Positions 11,528-23,214 of a DNA stretch of 64,000 nt are shown in pieces (the stretch's first letter is position 1; each line of letters starts with the position of its first letter). The stretch comes from Plasmodium relictum. Its lineage: Eukaryota; Apicomplexa; Aconoidasida; Haemosporida; Plasmodiidae. The notes beneath the pieces were generated by a model. The model was not told the DNA's origin and did no database searches. It was given only the letters and a program-made list of their open reading frames with translations. Location: contig NC_041685.1 of the NCBI RefSeq assembly GCF_900005765.1, positions 496,001-560,000 of the forward strand, read 5' to 3'. The position numbers were made by a program, and so were the translations under genes.

Positions 11528-12589
11528 CACTTTTCATGTAAAAAAATACATAAAAAAACGTTCTTCTAGGTATCCAGTTAAACACAATTTACAAAGAATT
11601 ATTTTAAATTTTTTAAATTTTAATTAATTTTATTTTATATGCATTTCATTTTGTTAAACATGTTTTAAAATTATTTTTATTCTTCTAAAAATAAAATTAA
11701 ATTATTTGGTTTTATATATAAATATATATATATATAAACCTTTGATGGGCTAAAAAATATAAAGATCCAAATAAAAAAAAAAAATATATATATATATATA
11801 TATTCAGTTTACATATATTATTAATTTATTCAAAAGAATATGCATTTATTAATATATCAAAAAAATTCTTATAATAATTGAATATATTTAAATTTTTATA
11901 GCATATATAAGAAATCTTAAATTCATTAAACATTTTAACTTATATAGTAAATATATATATTTACCTTAGTATATATTAATGCACTTAAAAAATTAACTTG
12001 TTAAATATAAGCATAGTATTAGTTTATTTAATGTATGTACAAAATTTAAAAACAAAAATTAGAAAAACTTATAAAAAATCTAAGTTACAATTTTAAAAAT
12101 AACACCAATATGTTAAAAAAAAATTTATCAAATTTTCTAGAATCCTTTTTTCCTTGAAAGAATAAAAGTAAAAATGCATTTTTTTATTAAAATTAATTAT
12201 GAAGATTAAAAAAAAATTTAATATAAAAAATACATTTTAGGCTAATTCAATGTTCTATTTTTTTCTTGTGAAGTATATTAGAATAAAAAAAAAAAAGTCA
12301 AGAATAAATTATATATATATATAAATATATTTTAAAGCATAAATCTTAAGTTTTATCTTTCTTCTAACATTTAAACAAATTAAAACTTTTTAATAAGATT
12401 TTTTATTAAAAAAATATTAATATTTTTATTTAATAAACAATACTATAATAAATATTTGTTATAATTAAGTATTTTTTGTCTTTTTTTCTTTTTTTTTTCC
12501 TTTATTTTATTTTTTTTTCTATTTCCATTTCCTTTTTCCCTTTCTCCTTTTCCTTTTTTTTTTTCATTTTCATTTTCTTTTTTTTTATA

Positions 12590-12753
12590 TTTTTCTTTTT
12601 CTTTTCCTTTTTCTTTTTCTCTTTCTTTTTCTTTTTCTTTTTCTTTTTCTTTTTTTTCTTTTTCTTTTTCTTTTTCTTTTTCTTTTTCTTTTTCTTTTTC
12701 TTTTTCTTTTTCTTTTTCTTTTTCTTTTTCTTTTTCTTTTCCTTTTCCCTTTT
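12590..12753. repeat. CTTTTT hexamer pyrimidine tract
   Basis: About 164 nt of uninterrupted pyrimidines on the plus strand, mostly repeats of the unit TTTTTC with a few variants at both ends. The frame that crosses it would encode a Phe homopolymer and is not a gene. The tract lies 390-550 nt upstream of the BSD-domain gene. It may disfavour nucleosomes or form unusual DNA structure. Confidence 0.9.
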
Positions 12754-12944
12754 ACTATTTTTTTTTTAATTTGATGAAAATAATTTTTAGTTTATGAAAA
12801 TAGATATAAAAAAGAGATTATTATTTTAGTCCTAAATTTTGTATAAAATATTTACAAAACTTTTATATTTTTTTTTTGTTTTTCATTTTTATATATTTGA
12901 AAATATATAATTAAAGATATAAATAAATTAATTCCCCATTTAAA

Positions 12945-12950
12945 GCATGC
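12945..12950. promoter_or_regulatory. GCATGC palindrome upstream of the BSD-domain gene
   Basis: The palindrome lies in a GC-richer patch of an otherwise A/T promoter. GCATGC is the core recognised by the ApiAP2 factor AP2-Sp in Plasmodium. Binding here is inferred only from the match. Confidence 0.35.
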
Positions 12951-13142
12951 CAGTGCGAAAAACCTGTATTAATAAATTTAATAAATATTTATAATAATCA
13001 AGAACAATAATTTTCTACATAAACAATTTTAAAAGTAAAAAAAGAATTATTCTTTTTGTTTAATACATCCATATATATATTCATTTTTTGTTAAATTTTT
13101 TTTTTTTTAAACAAAGGAGGTGATAAAATTCTTTTTTAAAAC

Positions 13143-15902
13143 ATGTATTCCTTATGGAAAGAGGTTAGTGATCAGATAAAAAAAAAAGCAGAGGATTTAA
13201 ATAACACTTTTCAAGAATTGAATATAAATAATACATCAAAAGATAATGGAAAGAACAAAGATTATAAATTAAATGAAAATGATTCGGATAAAGCATTGAA
13301 AGGTAGTATACATGAGAAATTAAACTTAATAAATAATAAATACCTAAATAAGGATTTCTATGAATTACAATATTATAATAATAAATTTATAAATGGATTT
13401 AATAATATAAAAAAAATGGTTGGTGATATATATAAAGATAAATTAAATAATTTAAATAATTTAAATAATGATGATACAGATAAAAAAAAATTGTATTTGT
13501 CAAAAATTGTACCATGGAAAAAAGCAGACATTATGATTTCCAAAATATACAGAAAGAAATTTGAAGAAGGGTTTCCTATAAATTTACCTGATAATAATTT
13601 AAATAATGAAGTTTATGAAAAAATATTAAAATTAAATTTAGACAGGAATAGAATTTTGAATACTAATATTTTAGAAAATTATAATTTTAATTGGATCAAA
13701 AAAAAAGAACAAAGCGAAAAAATTATGCAAGAAGATGAAAATTTAATAACTACTAAAAGTTTTTTAGTTCCATCATATATGTCTGAGATGGATTTTTGGA
13801 AATCATATTTTTTTAATATAGATATAATATATAATGAAATTGCCGATGAAATTTATGAAAATAAAAAGAATATTTTAATGAGCTATGATTCTGAATATCC
13901 ATCAAGTAGCTTAAAAAGTAAACCAGAATATCAAAAAAATGACCATTTAATAAATGAAAATGCAGTGAATAATTTGAAGTACGAACATATAAGAAATATA
14001 TCAGAAAATAAGAATAATTTAAATAGTTTTAAGATAGAAGATAAATTAAATAATATGAATGAAGTAAATAATACAAACAATTTCAGAAAGGAAAATTCCT
14101 TAAATTTTGAAGATGAAATAAATAAGCAAAATTTTAAAATTGAAAATGACATAAACAATGTGAAAAAAAAAAATAACATATGCAAAGTAAATAATGACAT
14201 TAATATAGACAGTTTAAGCAGTTTAGATAAATTAAGTTATTCAGAAAATAGAAAAATCAAAGAAGACTGTTTTAATTTTAATGAAAGAGATAATAATGCT
14301 GATATTACATTGAAAAATAATTTAAAGAATAATGTAAAGGAATTAAGAGAAAATAATCACATTTCAGGTAAGCATGTATCTACATCGGTTGATGAAGAAA
14401 ATTACGTAAAAAAAGCAGAAATAAATGGTTTAAATATTTATATGGATAATGATATATATTTAAATTTAAGAGAAAAGTCAAATAATTTTTCCAAGTTTTT
14501 GAATAATACTGATCACTATGATAAAAAAGAGTACACTTCATTTTCTTCTGATGAAAAAAAAAATTATGACAATATGTTATATGAAAATTTTATTATTTCT
14601 GAGAAAAATATAGAAGAAAATGTGAAGAAAAATGAAAATATTCCTATAAAAGGAAAATGTGATAACATTAGTTTGAATGAGAAGAACAACAAAATGGATT
14701 CATCGTTAAGCATTTCAGAATACAATTTAAAATTATTGGAGGAAATTAAACAATCTAATAAAAAAGAGTACAAAAATGACGATCAAAATAATTCATGTGG
14801 ATTTTTATCTTCTGATATCGACTCAAATGAAGTAAAAACTAATATCTATTCTACTTATGAATGGAATGGCAAAACTTCTAATGATCCTAATGTAAATAGT
14901 CAGGATAAAGAAAATAATAATATTCTCAATTTCATTAGTTGTACAAATGAAAATATTGTAATAGAAAATCATCAACATAAGGAAATTAAAAATGATTATA
15001 AAAATACTACAAAAAATGAAATAGAAAATGTAGTTACATCTAATAATAAAGATAATGTAAATATGGAAATAAAAAGTTATGATTTGAATGAAAAGAAAGG
15101 AATAAAATCAGAAAAAGAATATGAGAAAAGTAATAAAAGTACAAATAAGAACATGCCGGAAGATGTATATAGAGAAAATAAATCATTTCACAACAATATG
15201 AATGATAATAAAACATTCAAGGAATTTAAAAATAACGAAAACTGTTTCGAGTCTGAATGTATTATTATAAAAAATGATATAAATAATTTTGAATTAAAAG
15301 AAAATAGTAATACACAATCATGTAATATTCTCAATAAGATTAACAATATAAATATTACGGCTAATAAGAATGATGATGAAAGAAAAAAAAGCAATACTAA
15401 TATGAGCAAAGTAAATACCCTTTTAATAAATAATCAAGGTCTCCTTAATACTAATGAAAATCATTCAAATGACAAATATTTCTTAAAGGAGTATAATGAT
15501 TCTATGTTACCAGATAATAGTTTTGATGCATCTAATAATGTAATAAATGAAAAAATAAATGTAAAACAAAAAGAACTTTCTATTAATGATAATGATATCA
15601 CATTAATAGAACCATTAAAGACAGAAAATTACTTGAAAGAAGATTTTTATTTTGATAATTTGAATAACTCCACTAATTTCAGAAATATTGAAGAAACAAA
15701 AGAAAATGTAAATTTTAATGTAGATGATTTAATAAATTTATCAGCTAATAAGGGAAAATATGACTCAGATAATTTTTTAAAATCAAGTGATATAAATATA
15801 GATGAAATAAATTTTGGGGATGATTTGGAGTTTGATTTTAATTCGAGCAAATTTAATGTAGAAGAATTGGAGCAATTTGAAAAAGATCTTTTAAATACAT
15901 GA
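13143..15902 (+). CDS. BSD-domain protein
   Basis: A single-exon protein of 919 residues. The BSD domain lies at about residues 195-245. Its diagnostic stretch, FLVPSYMSEMDFWKSYFFNI, has the FW pair and the Y/F-F pair typical of this domain in TFIIH p62 and synapse-associated SYAP1-like proteins. The region before it (IVPWKKADIMISKIYRKKF) is also conserved-looking and probably packs with the domain. From about residue 260 on, the protein is Asn/Lys/Glu-rich low-complexity sequence. It ends in an acidic tail with alternating Asp/Phe/Asn and ELEQFEKDLLN. Its N-terminus (MYSLWKEVSDQIKKKAEDLNNTF) is amphipathic. No membrane span is seen. The exact cellular role is unknown. Confidence 0.85.
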   Translation: MYSLWKEVSDQIKKKAEDLNNTFQELNINNTSKDNGKNKDYKLNENDSDKALKGSIHEKLNLINNKYLNKDFYELQYYNNKFINGFNNIKKMVGDIYKDKLNNLNNLNNDDTDKKKLYLSKIVPWKKADIMISKIYRKKFEEGFPINLPDNNLNNEVYEKILKLNLDRNRILNTNILENYNFNWIKKKEQSEKIMQEDENLITTKSFLVPSYMSEMDFWKSYFFNIDIIYNEIADEIYENKKNILMSYDSEYPSSSLKSKPEYQKNDHLINENAVNNLKYEHIRNISENKNNLNSFKIEDKLNNMNEVNNTNNFRKENSLNFEDEINKQNFKIENDINNVKKKNNICKVNNDINIDSLSSLDKLSYSENRKIKEDCFNFNERDNNADITLKNNLKNNVKELRENNHISGKHVSTSVDEENYVKKAEINGLNIYMDNDIYLNLREKSNNFSKFLNNTDHYDKKEYTSFSSDEKKNYDNMLYENFIISEKNIEENVKKNENIPIKGKCDNISLNEKNNKMDSSLSISEYNLKLLEEIKQSNKKEYKNDDQNNSCGFLSSDIDSNEVKTNIYSTYEWNGKTSNDPNVNSQDKENNNILNFISCTNENIVIENHQHKEIKNDYKNTTKNEIENVVTSNNKDNVNMEIKSYDLNEKKGIKSEKEYEKSNKSTNKNMPEDVYRENKSFHNNMNDNKTFKEFKNNENCFESECIIIKNDINNFELKENSNTQSCNILNKINNINITANKNDDERKKSNTNMSKVNTLLINNQGLLNTNENHSNDKYFLKEYNDSMLPDNSFDASNNVINEKINVKQKELSINDNDITLIEPLKTENYLKEDFYFDNLNNSTNFRNIEETKENVNFNVDDLINLSANKGKYDSDNFLKSSDINIDEINFGDDLEFDFNSSKFNVEELEQFEKDLLNT

Positions 15903-16520
15903 AAATCATTCTTAAAGGTATGAAGATAAGTATAAGAAACAAATTTTGTTTTTATTGAATTTGTAAAGCTTATCAAATAAGTACATATGAATATAATCAT
16001 ATATATCTATTTTATTACATACATATGTACACGTATATTTTTTTTCCCCCCTTTTTTTTATTGTCATTATCATATATAATTAATTTTAATATTTTTTTTA
16101 TATAATTTTATAAACTATCTCTCCTTTTTTTTTTATATTGTATATATGTATGTAAATTTTTTTGATTTAAAGTAAAATATTTTATATATATCTTTTGTAT
16201 TTTTTAAATGAAATATATAATATATTATTAAGTTATGTTTGTATTATTCTTTTTTTTTTTTTTCCTCCTCTAAAAGCAATATATATATACTTATATTTTT
16301 ATAAACTCACAATAATTTTGACGAAAAAGATAAATAACATAATTGAAATATAATAAAAAAAAAAAAAATTTCATTATATATTTTATTTTAATTTATATTT
16401 AAGTTTCTTATTTTACATTTTTATTGAGATATTTTATTTTTTTCTTTTCCTACTTACAAATGTCTTCTTTTAATGCCTTATTTATTTGTTCTATTATTTA
16501 CTACAGTTTCTGCTTTATAT

Positions 16521-16557
<37 letters not shown>

Positions 16558-16785
16558 GTATTTTAATAAATTTAAATTTTCAGTTTCATAAAAATTAGAA
16601 TTAAATTTAAACTATTTTGTTTAAATATAAAAAAAAAGAAATGAGTATATATAAAATATATTTTTTTCACACAATATTAAATAAATTTATATAATAAAAT
16701 CAAAGTTAAAATTTTCTATTTGGACACGTAATTTTTTAGTTTGTATTTTATTATTATTATTTTTTATTTTTTTTTTTTTTAATTA
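15903..16785. other. Convergent intergenic region between the BSD gene and NDH2
   Basis: About 880 nt of AT-rich DNA between two convergent 3' ends, with an (AT)n run near 16528-16552. It presumably holds both 3' UTRs. I see nothing else in it. Confidence 0.6.
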
Positions 16786-18375
16786 TTATTTAATAAATGG
16801 TCTTCCATAAAATTTTGTTCTAATGCAATCAAAAAAAAATGAAAATCTTGATTTCCAAGTTATTAATAATTGAATATAAACAGCTCTCCAAAAAGTAAAA
16901 GAAAAAATTCCTCCTGTAATTTCATAAAAGGGGAGATGTGCAACTACTTGATGATTTCCTATATAAGCTAAAGATCCTTTCCATTTTTCTATAAAAGATG
17001 GTACAATTAATTTATTATCTCTTGTTAGAAAATTATTAAATACATTTGATAAATAATAAGCTTCTTGTTTAGCATTTTGAGCCGTAGGTGCTGGAGACTT
17101 GTAATTTTTATCTATTTGACATAAATATTCATGGAATTCTTGTTCATTCATTTCTCCTTTTTTATTTTTTTCATAATCCCATTTAAGTTTACTTACTTGA
17201 GGAAATACCTCCGATAATTCGTCTGCCTTTGATTTTAATGTATCAGATGTTAACTTTGAGAAATTTAAAGAATCAATAATTTCGCTTGTGTAATCATGCA
17301 ATTGTAATGGATGAATTTTTTTACAATCTCCAATTGCATAAATATTATTATGTTCAACTCCAATAACCCTTAGCTGAGAATCTACGTTTAATATTTTGTT
17401 ATTAATTTGTTGAGGTATTTTTTTTAAGAAATCATTAACAAGAGGAGTTTGTGCTAATCCACTAGCCCAAATAAGAATTCCGTAAGGAAAATTCTTTTTA
17501 TCATTTTTATCAATACTTGACTGAATGTAGAAATCATTTTCATTCACTTCCGTTACATAATAATTAGTAAGCACATTTACATTTAAATTTCGAAAATTAT
17601 ATTTTGTGAAATCAGAAATATTTTTAGTGAAAGTAGGAAGTAAATTATTTCCTCCTTCAATAATACTAATAGATATAAAATTAAAAATATCTTCATAATT
17701 TTTTTTAACTTCTTTGTTAATAAAATCAGCAAATTCTGCTGCTACTTCTACTCCAGTTGGCCCTCCTCCTACAACTACAACATGAAGAAGTTTTTTCTTC
17801 ATTTCATTTGACGTATTAGGTAATGAGCATTTTTCTAAATTTTCTAAAAATGTTCTTCTTATTCTCAAAGCATCATCTACATCTTTAACATAAAAAGCAA
17901 ATTTATCTACTCCTTTAATATTAAATGAATTAGTTTTTGCACCTACAGCTATTATTAGATAATCATAATTTATCTTCATTTCATTATTGTCATTATCTTT
18001 GCATTTTATGTAATTATCTTTATAAATAATATCAGTACACTTTAATTGTAAGTAATTACCAACTGATCCATTTTTTTTTAAAAAGTTTCTAATACTTTCT
18101 GTGCATACATTTACGCTTAGTGTACCACTACATAAACAAGGTAATAAAGGAGTAAAAGTAAAATAATTTCTAGGAGAAACTAAAGTTACATCGTATTTTT
18201 TAAAATCAATATTTATTAAAAAATGTATTCCACCCCATCCAGAACCTAAAATGACTACCTTTTCTCTATTCTTATTATTAATTTTTTTTATTTCATTATT
18301 CCATTTATTTTCTTGAACACTTCTTATTTTTCTTATTAAATTACTAATTCCATTTTTTCCATTTTTTACTAACAT
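16786..18375 (-). CDS. NDH2: Type II NADH:ubiquinone oxidoreductase
   Basis: A single-subunit, non-proton-pumping NADH dehydrogenase that passes electrons from NADH through FAD to ubiquinone in the mitochondrial inner membrane. It replaces complex I in Plasmodium. The reading frame is open back to a TTG at 18435, but the first ATG is at 18375. That start gives 529 residues, close to the roughly 530 of the P. falciparum enzyme, with a basic N-terminus suited to mitochondrial targeting. Two dinucleotide folds are clear: VVILGSGWGG near residues 40-49 (FAD) and VVVVGGGPTGVEVAAEF near 200-215 (NADH). The C-terminal FAD contact NIYAIGDC and the AQNAKQEAYYLSNVF segment of the quinone-site region follow. 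The tail (FWRAVYIQLLITWKSRFSFFFD) is the amphipathic membrane-anchoring region of the family. Confidence 0.95.
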   Translation of the reverse strand: MLVKNGKNGISNLIRKIRSVQENKWNNEIKKINNKNREKVVILGSGWGGIHFLINIDFKKYDVTLVSPRNYFTFTPLLPCLCSGTLSVNVCTESIRNFLKKNGSVGNYLQLKCTDIIYKDNYIKCKDNDNNEMKINYDYLIIAVGAKTNSFNIKGVDKFAFYVKDVDDALRIRRTFLENLEKCSLPNTSNEMKKKLLHVVVVGGGPTGVEVAAEFADFINKEVKKNYEDIFNFISISIIEGGNNLLPTFTKNISDFTKYNFRNLNVNVLTNYYVTEVNENDFYIQSSIDKNDKKNFPYGILIWASGLAQTPLVNDFLKKIPQQINNKILNVDSQLRVIGVEHNNIYAIGDCKKIHPLQLHDYTSEIIDSLNFSKLTSDTLKSKADELSEVFPQVSKLKWDYEKNKKGEMNEQEFHEYLCQIDKNYKSPAPTAQNAKQEAYYLSNVFNNFLTRDNKLIVPSFIEKWKGSLAYIGNHQVVAHLPFYEITGGIFSFTFWRAVYIQLLITWKSRFSFFFDCIRTKFYGRPFIK

Positions 18376-19418
18376 TTTTTGAGATATACAAAAAAAAGGG
18401 AAAAAAAGAAATAAAATAAAGTATATGCTATGCAAATGTTAAAATTTACAAAATATTGTTGAAGCAAACCTAGTACATATATATATATATTAGGATTTTT
18501 TTAAAACTTATATAATAAAGAAAATTGAATACAAAACATATATATATTAACTATGAAAAAACATTTTAAAAATTATAAAAAAAATAAAATACATAAAGCA
18601 TTTTTAAGAATTATCTGTAAAAAATAAAGTTTATGTTCCCATAAAAAATAGGGAAAAAGGTTTTTAAATTTATAAAAAAGAAGTAGTATAAAAAAGAGAA
18701 AAAAAATAAAATAAGATAAAATAAATAAGAAATAAAGAAGTAAAAGATTAATTTATATAACAAAAAAAAAAAAAAAAAAAAATTTTATCTAAACTCTTTT
18801 TCTTAAAAATATATCACATAAAAGGTGCATAACTTCTGCTATTAAGATGATACAAAAACTTATAAGAAATTTACTTTTTATGAATGTAAATGAAACAAAA
18901 TATTATGTAATTTTTACTAACTTGTTTTAAATATAAAAATTGTAACTATATATACATTTCTCTTTTTTCTCTTTTATCCTTCTATATATATCAACCGAGC
19001 GTACTACAGCATTATTACAAATATTTAAAAATAATTTAATTAAATTTTTTTAGTTTCACCTCCAAACAATTTTTTTTACATTTAAAAAATTTTTTTTTTA
19101 AATTTTTATTAAAAAACAAAGTTAAAAATAGTAATAAAAAGAAAAAAAAAAGAGAGAAAAAAATACATAAATGTACTAAAAATCATTCATTAAAATTAAA
19201 AATTATTTAATTTTAGATTTTCTTTTTTTTTAGTAAGTGTATATTTGTGAAATATACATATATGTATATGTATATTTATCTTCTTTACAAAATAGATTAA
19301 TATGTAAATATAAAAATTTATATTAATTTTTATAAGTTATCATAAATTAAAAGACATAATATTGCCATATTTTTTTAAAAATAATACAGATGAAAGAAAA
19401 AAGATATAAAAAATGTAA

Positions 19419-19452
<34 letters not shown>

Positions 19453-19845
19453 TCATGTAAACATATAAAAAAAAAAAAGGGAATGAAGGAAATGAAAATA
19501 AAAGTAAAAAATAAAATATGAATCACAATTAAAAAATGAAAAAAAGATAATACATATTACTTACAAAAATAATACAATAGAAAATATGTAAATATGTATA
19601 TAGTTATATAATTACTATAATATTATAATGTTAACTATACGAATAAAAATATATAAAGGTATTTTTTTTATATATTTTGGAAATTCTTTATATACTTTCT
19701 TTAAATACAAATAATTTAATTTTTTATTAATTTTTTTCTTATGATATTTTTTATAATGTAGTTATATTTTTCTTAATTCATTTGTTATTTAAAATATCAT
19801 TTTTCATTGCGTTATACTATGTTATTTTTTCTTTGAATCCTATAA
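18376..19845. promoter_or_regulatory. NDH2 upstream region and UBC9 3' flank
   Basis: About 1.47 kb of AT-rich DNA lies between two minus-strand genes. The NDH2 promoter should be in the left part and the UBC9 3' UTR in the right part. A GC-richer patch, CAACCGAGCGTACTACAG, near 18993-19010 stands out about 620 nt upstream of the NDH2 start. An (AT)n run is at about 19422-19450. Confidence 0.5.
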
Positions 19846-20256
19846 TTAATCCTTTGGTCTAAATTCTAATGCCTGCTTTTTCACTTTTTTTTCATAAGAT
19901 TCTCTGTCTTGTTGATATAAAAGAAAAGGTTCTGCTTGAGCAGGTGAATTGGGGTTGGGGTTATCTAATAAATCCTATAAAAAAAAAAATAATAATAAAA
20001 AAAAAAAAAAATGATATTTAATAAATTTATATTTTATTATAAAAAAAATATAATAAAAAGATGAAGCAATTACTTGAATTCCTAAAAGAATTTGTTTAAT
20101 TGTTATTGATGGTTTCCAATCTTCATCTTCATTTAATATTGATAAACATACTGTTCCTAATAATAATAATAATAATAAATGTATCATAATAAATATAACA
20201 AATTCAAAAAAACTATTTCATTTTTACCTGATGGATATATGTTAGGATGAAAAAGC

Positions 20257-20291
<35 letters not shown>

Positions 20292-20587
20292 GTAATCTTC
20301 TGTAAATTCCATCGTTAAAGGGTATTCTCCACCTTCCCATAAACCTCCCTATATACAAAAAATATATATATACGTTTGGAATAATGAAAATAGTTATTAA
20401 ACATAAAATTACTTAATGCGAAACTATTTTATGTATATACCTTTTTTCCTGGTATTTTACATATCCATTTCATTATATCTAAACCTTTACCATCACTCAT
20501 AGGACTATATTTGGCTGAGAACCCAGCAGGATGGTCTTTTCTCCATTCTGCTCTCTCTTGAGCTAATCTTTTCTTAGCAATAGACAT
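19846..20587 (-). CDS. UBC9: SUMO-conjugating enzyme UBC9, four exons
   Basis: The E2 enzyme that receives SUMO from the E1 on its active-site Cys and transfers it to target lysines. Exons are 20587-20441, 20348-20228, 20156-20074 and 19974-19846, with introns of 92, 71 and 99 nt. The total is 480 nt, or 159 residues, the normal UBC9 length. The protein starts [20 protein letters not shown], the UBC9 N-terminal helix that binds E1 and SUMO. It has the HPN motif ([10 protein letters not shown]). The catalytic Cys is at residue 93 in GTVCLS, the same number as in human UBC9. SILNEDEDW and the [11 protein letters not shown] helix follow, then [16 protein letters not shown]. All splice sites are GTA donors with TAG acceptors. 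Confidence 0.96.
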
Positions 20588-22073
20588 TTCTTATCATAGA
20601 AATTTTGTTTTTTCCTCTTTATAGTTATATATTTCTTCTTTTCTAATTATAATTATTTTCTTTTTTTAAATAATAAAATTTTGCTTCTATGTATTATTTC
20701 TCTTTTTATTCTTTTCTTTTATAATTGATAATTTGGATTTTTTTTGTTAATTGCTTTTTTTTATTTCTTTTTATTTTTTTTATAAAATGCACAGTTTACT
20801 TTTGAGAAATATACGATCTTTTTTATATTATTTAAAATTTTATATCAAATGATTCTTTATAAGTATATAAAAAAAAAAAACAAAAAAAAATTTTTAATTG
20901 TAAAATTTACAATATTTATTCTCTTTTAAATTTATTTATAAAAATGTATATATATAATAATAATAATAATAATGAAATTAAAACATAGTTTTATATATTT
21001 ATTCTTATTAGAATGTTCAAATCAAAATAAAAAAAAAAAAAAAAAATTAATTCAAAAAATGTGATACTTTGAAAAAAAAGAAAATTCATTACTACTATTT
21101 ATCGTAAAAATAAAAAATTTTATATATAAAAATTGCATATGTATTTTTTTTTTTTTTTCCTTCTTAAATATCTATAAATTTGTACATTTCTTTCTTCTCT
21201 TTTTTTTTTTTTTCATATTTCTTTTGAAATTTTACGATAATTTCTCAAAACTTCTATAAAAAAGAAAAAATTTGAATAAACGAAATGAACAGATAAAACA
21301 TATATATATTTTACACAATATATGTTACAGCAAAATTCACATAAATTTAAAGATATAAAAATTATTTGCACAGAAAATACAGAAAAAAAAAAGTTTTAGA
21401 GAAGAATAAATAATAAATTTTATCCTTTTTAATTATTTTTTTATTTTTTGTTATTTAAAAGAAAAATTTTCTATACTAAAAAGAAGATATTATTCCAAAT
21501 TGTATATATTTTTTTTTATTTTTAAATTAAATTTCTTTTTTTTTTTGGGTAAGATGAATAATTTTAAAATCTGATTTATTAAAAATAATTATATATATAT
21601 ATTTTATAATTTGTGAAAAAAAAAATAAATAAAATATAAGCAGAGTAATTAATTATTAATTTTTTATGGCATAATCTATTTGAAGAAAAATTCATTGTCT
21701 ATATATATATAAATATATATATATTTCTTTTTAATATGTTCTATTTTTATATTACATATAAGATAATAAATAAGACAAATATAATATATTTTAATAATTT
21801 TTTATAACAATATAAAAAGTAATATGTGCAATATATAAAATTTATCATTTATAGAATAAAAAAAAAAAAATTGAGTAAATAAATTATAAATAGATATATA
21901 TATATATATGTATTTTTTAATTCTTTTAAATAATATATCTTTTAATTATTATACATTATAAACAAAGAATGGGATATCTTTAGTTTATGTATATATATTA
22001 CAACTTTAATATATCTTTAAATAAAAAATTAAAAAAAAATAAAATAAAAATAATTAGATAATTTAATACTAAA
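20588..22073. promoter_or_regulatory. Divergent promoter region of UBC9 and the 288-residue protein
   Basis: About 1.49 kb of A/T-rich sequence between divergent starts. It holds many poly-T and poly-A runs, a short (AAT)n tract near 20956-20972 and (AT)n near 21895-21909. I find no coding frame or RNA gene. Confidence 0.5.
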
Positions 22074-22940
22074 ATGAATTCTTTTTTCAGTGAAGATACT
22101 AAAGAAGAAGAAAAACTCTTACTTAACATTTTAAAAAATAAAGATGATAAGTTACCAGAAATAATTGAAAAAATAGCAACTTCACATTTAATTAGAAATA
22201 ATGAGAAAAATGAAAAGGAAGAATTAAATATTAAAAGTGAAAACACTGAATATTTATATAATAAAGAAGGAAATAATCATAATAACATAATTGATAAATA
22301 TACAAATGAAGAAAAGATAAATTTTGATTTAGAAACAAATATTTTCTCATTTCATATAAAAAAAAGTGGAAAAATAAATTCAGATATATACTTTTTACCA
22401 TATATAAGTGAGGATAATAAAGATATAATTACAGAGTATACTTATAATTATGATTATTACGATATTTATTCTGAAAATGTTCAAAATACTAACAAACGTA
22501 TTCACTCAAATAAGCGTAACTTAGAAGAAAAAGACGACTTCTTAAATATAAATAAAAAAATTAAAATTAAAAAAGAAATAGAAAAATTAAATTATTTAAA
22601 AATTTCTGAACAAAAAAAAAAAAACTTTCAAAAATTATTAGTTCATTTTAGAGGAAGATTATTTATTGGTAATAATGTTACTTACTCCTTTTTTAAAACA
22701 AAAACATATTTAGCAATGTTACATAATAATGAACATAATATAAAGGAAATCGAAGATCTTTACTTTGTTAATAAAAAAATACAGACATATAACTTAATTA
22801 AAAATGCAACATATTGGAAGCAGGATGAATATCCTGATATATCTGATCAGAATATACAAAAACTTTTTTTTTTTTTAATTATACCACCTCTAAATAACTA
22901 CAAATATGAAGAAGAAATAAACAATAATATTATTTTTTAA
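22074..22940 (+). CDS. Conserved Plasmodium protein of unknown function, 288 residues
   Basis: A single-exon protein starting MNSFFSEDTKEEEKLLLNIL. The N-terminal 130 residues are acidic and Asn/Lys-rich. The C-terminal third looks better ordered. It has an ISEQKKKNFQKLLVHFRGRL helix-strand, then the region VTYSFFKTKTYLAMLHNN, and ends with ATYWKQDEYPDISDQNIQKL and a hydrophobic LIIPP turn. No signal peptide or membrane span is convincing. I do not recognise the family. By order it lies where P. falciparum has an unannotated gene between ubc9 and the helical-repeat gene. It converges with the next gene, with only 274 nt between stops. Confidence 0.7.
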   Translation: MNSFFSEDTKEEEKLLLNILKNKDDKLPEIIEKIATSHLIRNNEKNEKEELNIKSENTEYLYNKEGNNHNNIIDKYTNEEKINFDLETNIFSFHIKKSGKINSDIYFLPYISEDNKDIITEYTYNYDYYDIYSENVQNTNKRIHSNKRNLEEKDDFLNINKKIKIKKEIEKLNYLKISEQKKKNFQKLLVHFRGRLFIGNNVTYSFFKTKTYLAMLHNNEHNIKEIEDLYFVNKKIQTYNLIKNATYWKQDEYPDISDQNIQKLFFFLIIPPLNNYKYEEEINNNIIF

Positions 22941-23089
22941 TTTAAAAAAAAAATTTAAATAAAGGTAAAAAATATATTTTTATGAATTATCTTAAATATT
23001 TCTATTTAACTTAAAAAATTTTATATGGATTTATTTTTACATAATAATATTTCAAACATTTTAAAATAAAAATATCATATAACAATATA

Positions 23090-23094
<5 letters not shown>

Positions 23095-23141
<47 letters not shown>
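23095..23141. repeat. (AT)n dinucleotide tract
   Basis: A near-perfect run of about 23 AT units in the short convergent gap between the 288-residue protein and the helical-repeat gene. Confidence 0.85.
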
Positions 23142-23142
<1 letters not shown>

Positions 23143-23214
23143 ATATGTGATTTTACTGATATATATGTAATATAATAAGATTTATTATTCTTATAGTTTT
23201 TTCGTTTTTTCTTT

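Larger units (their letters stand above)
11485..13142. promoter_or_regulatory. Divergent promoter region of PSF3 and the BSD-domain gene
   Basis: About 1.66 kb of AT-rich DNA lies between two divergent genes. It contains an (AT)n run next to the PSF3 start (11489-11518) and a long CTTTTT-type pyrimidine tract at 12590-12753. A GCATGC site at 12945-12950 sits in the GC-richer patch AAGCATGCCAGTGCG, about 195 nt upstream of the BSD-gene ATG. Confidence 0.5.

Noticed and set aside
12476-12769. A 97-codon plus-strand frame of almost pure Phe and Ser
   Set aside because: It is the translation of the CTTTTT pyrimidine tract, with no real start and no complexity.
16786-18435. NDH2 starting at 18435 with a hydrophobic 20-residue leader
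   Set aside because: The codon at 18435 is TTG. The first ATG at 18375 gives a normal-length enzyme with a basic N-terminus.
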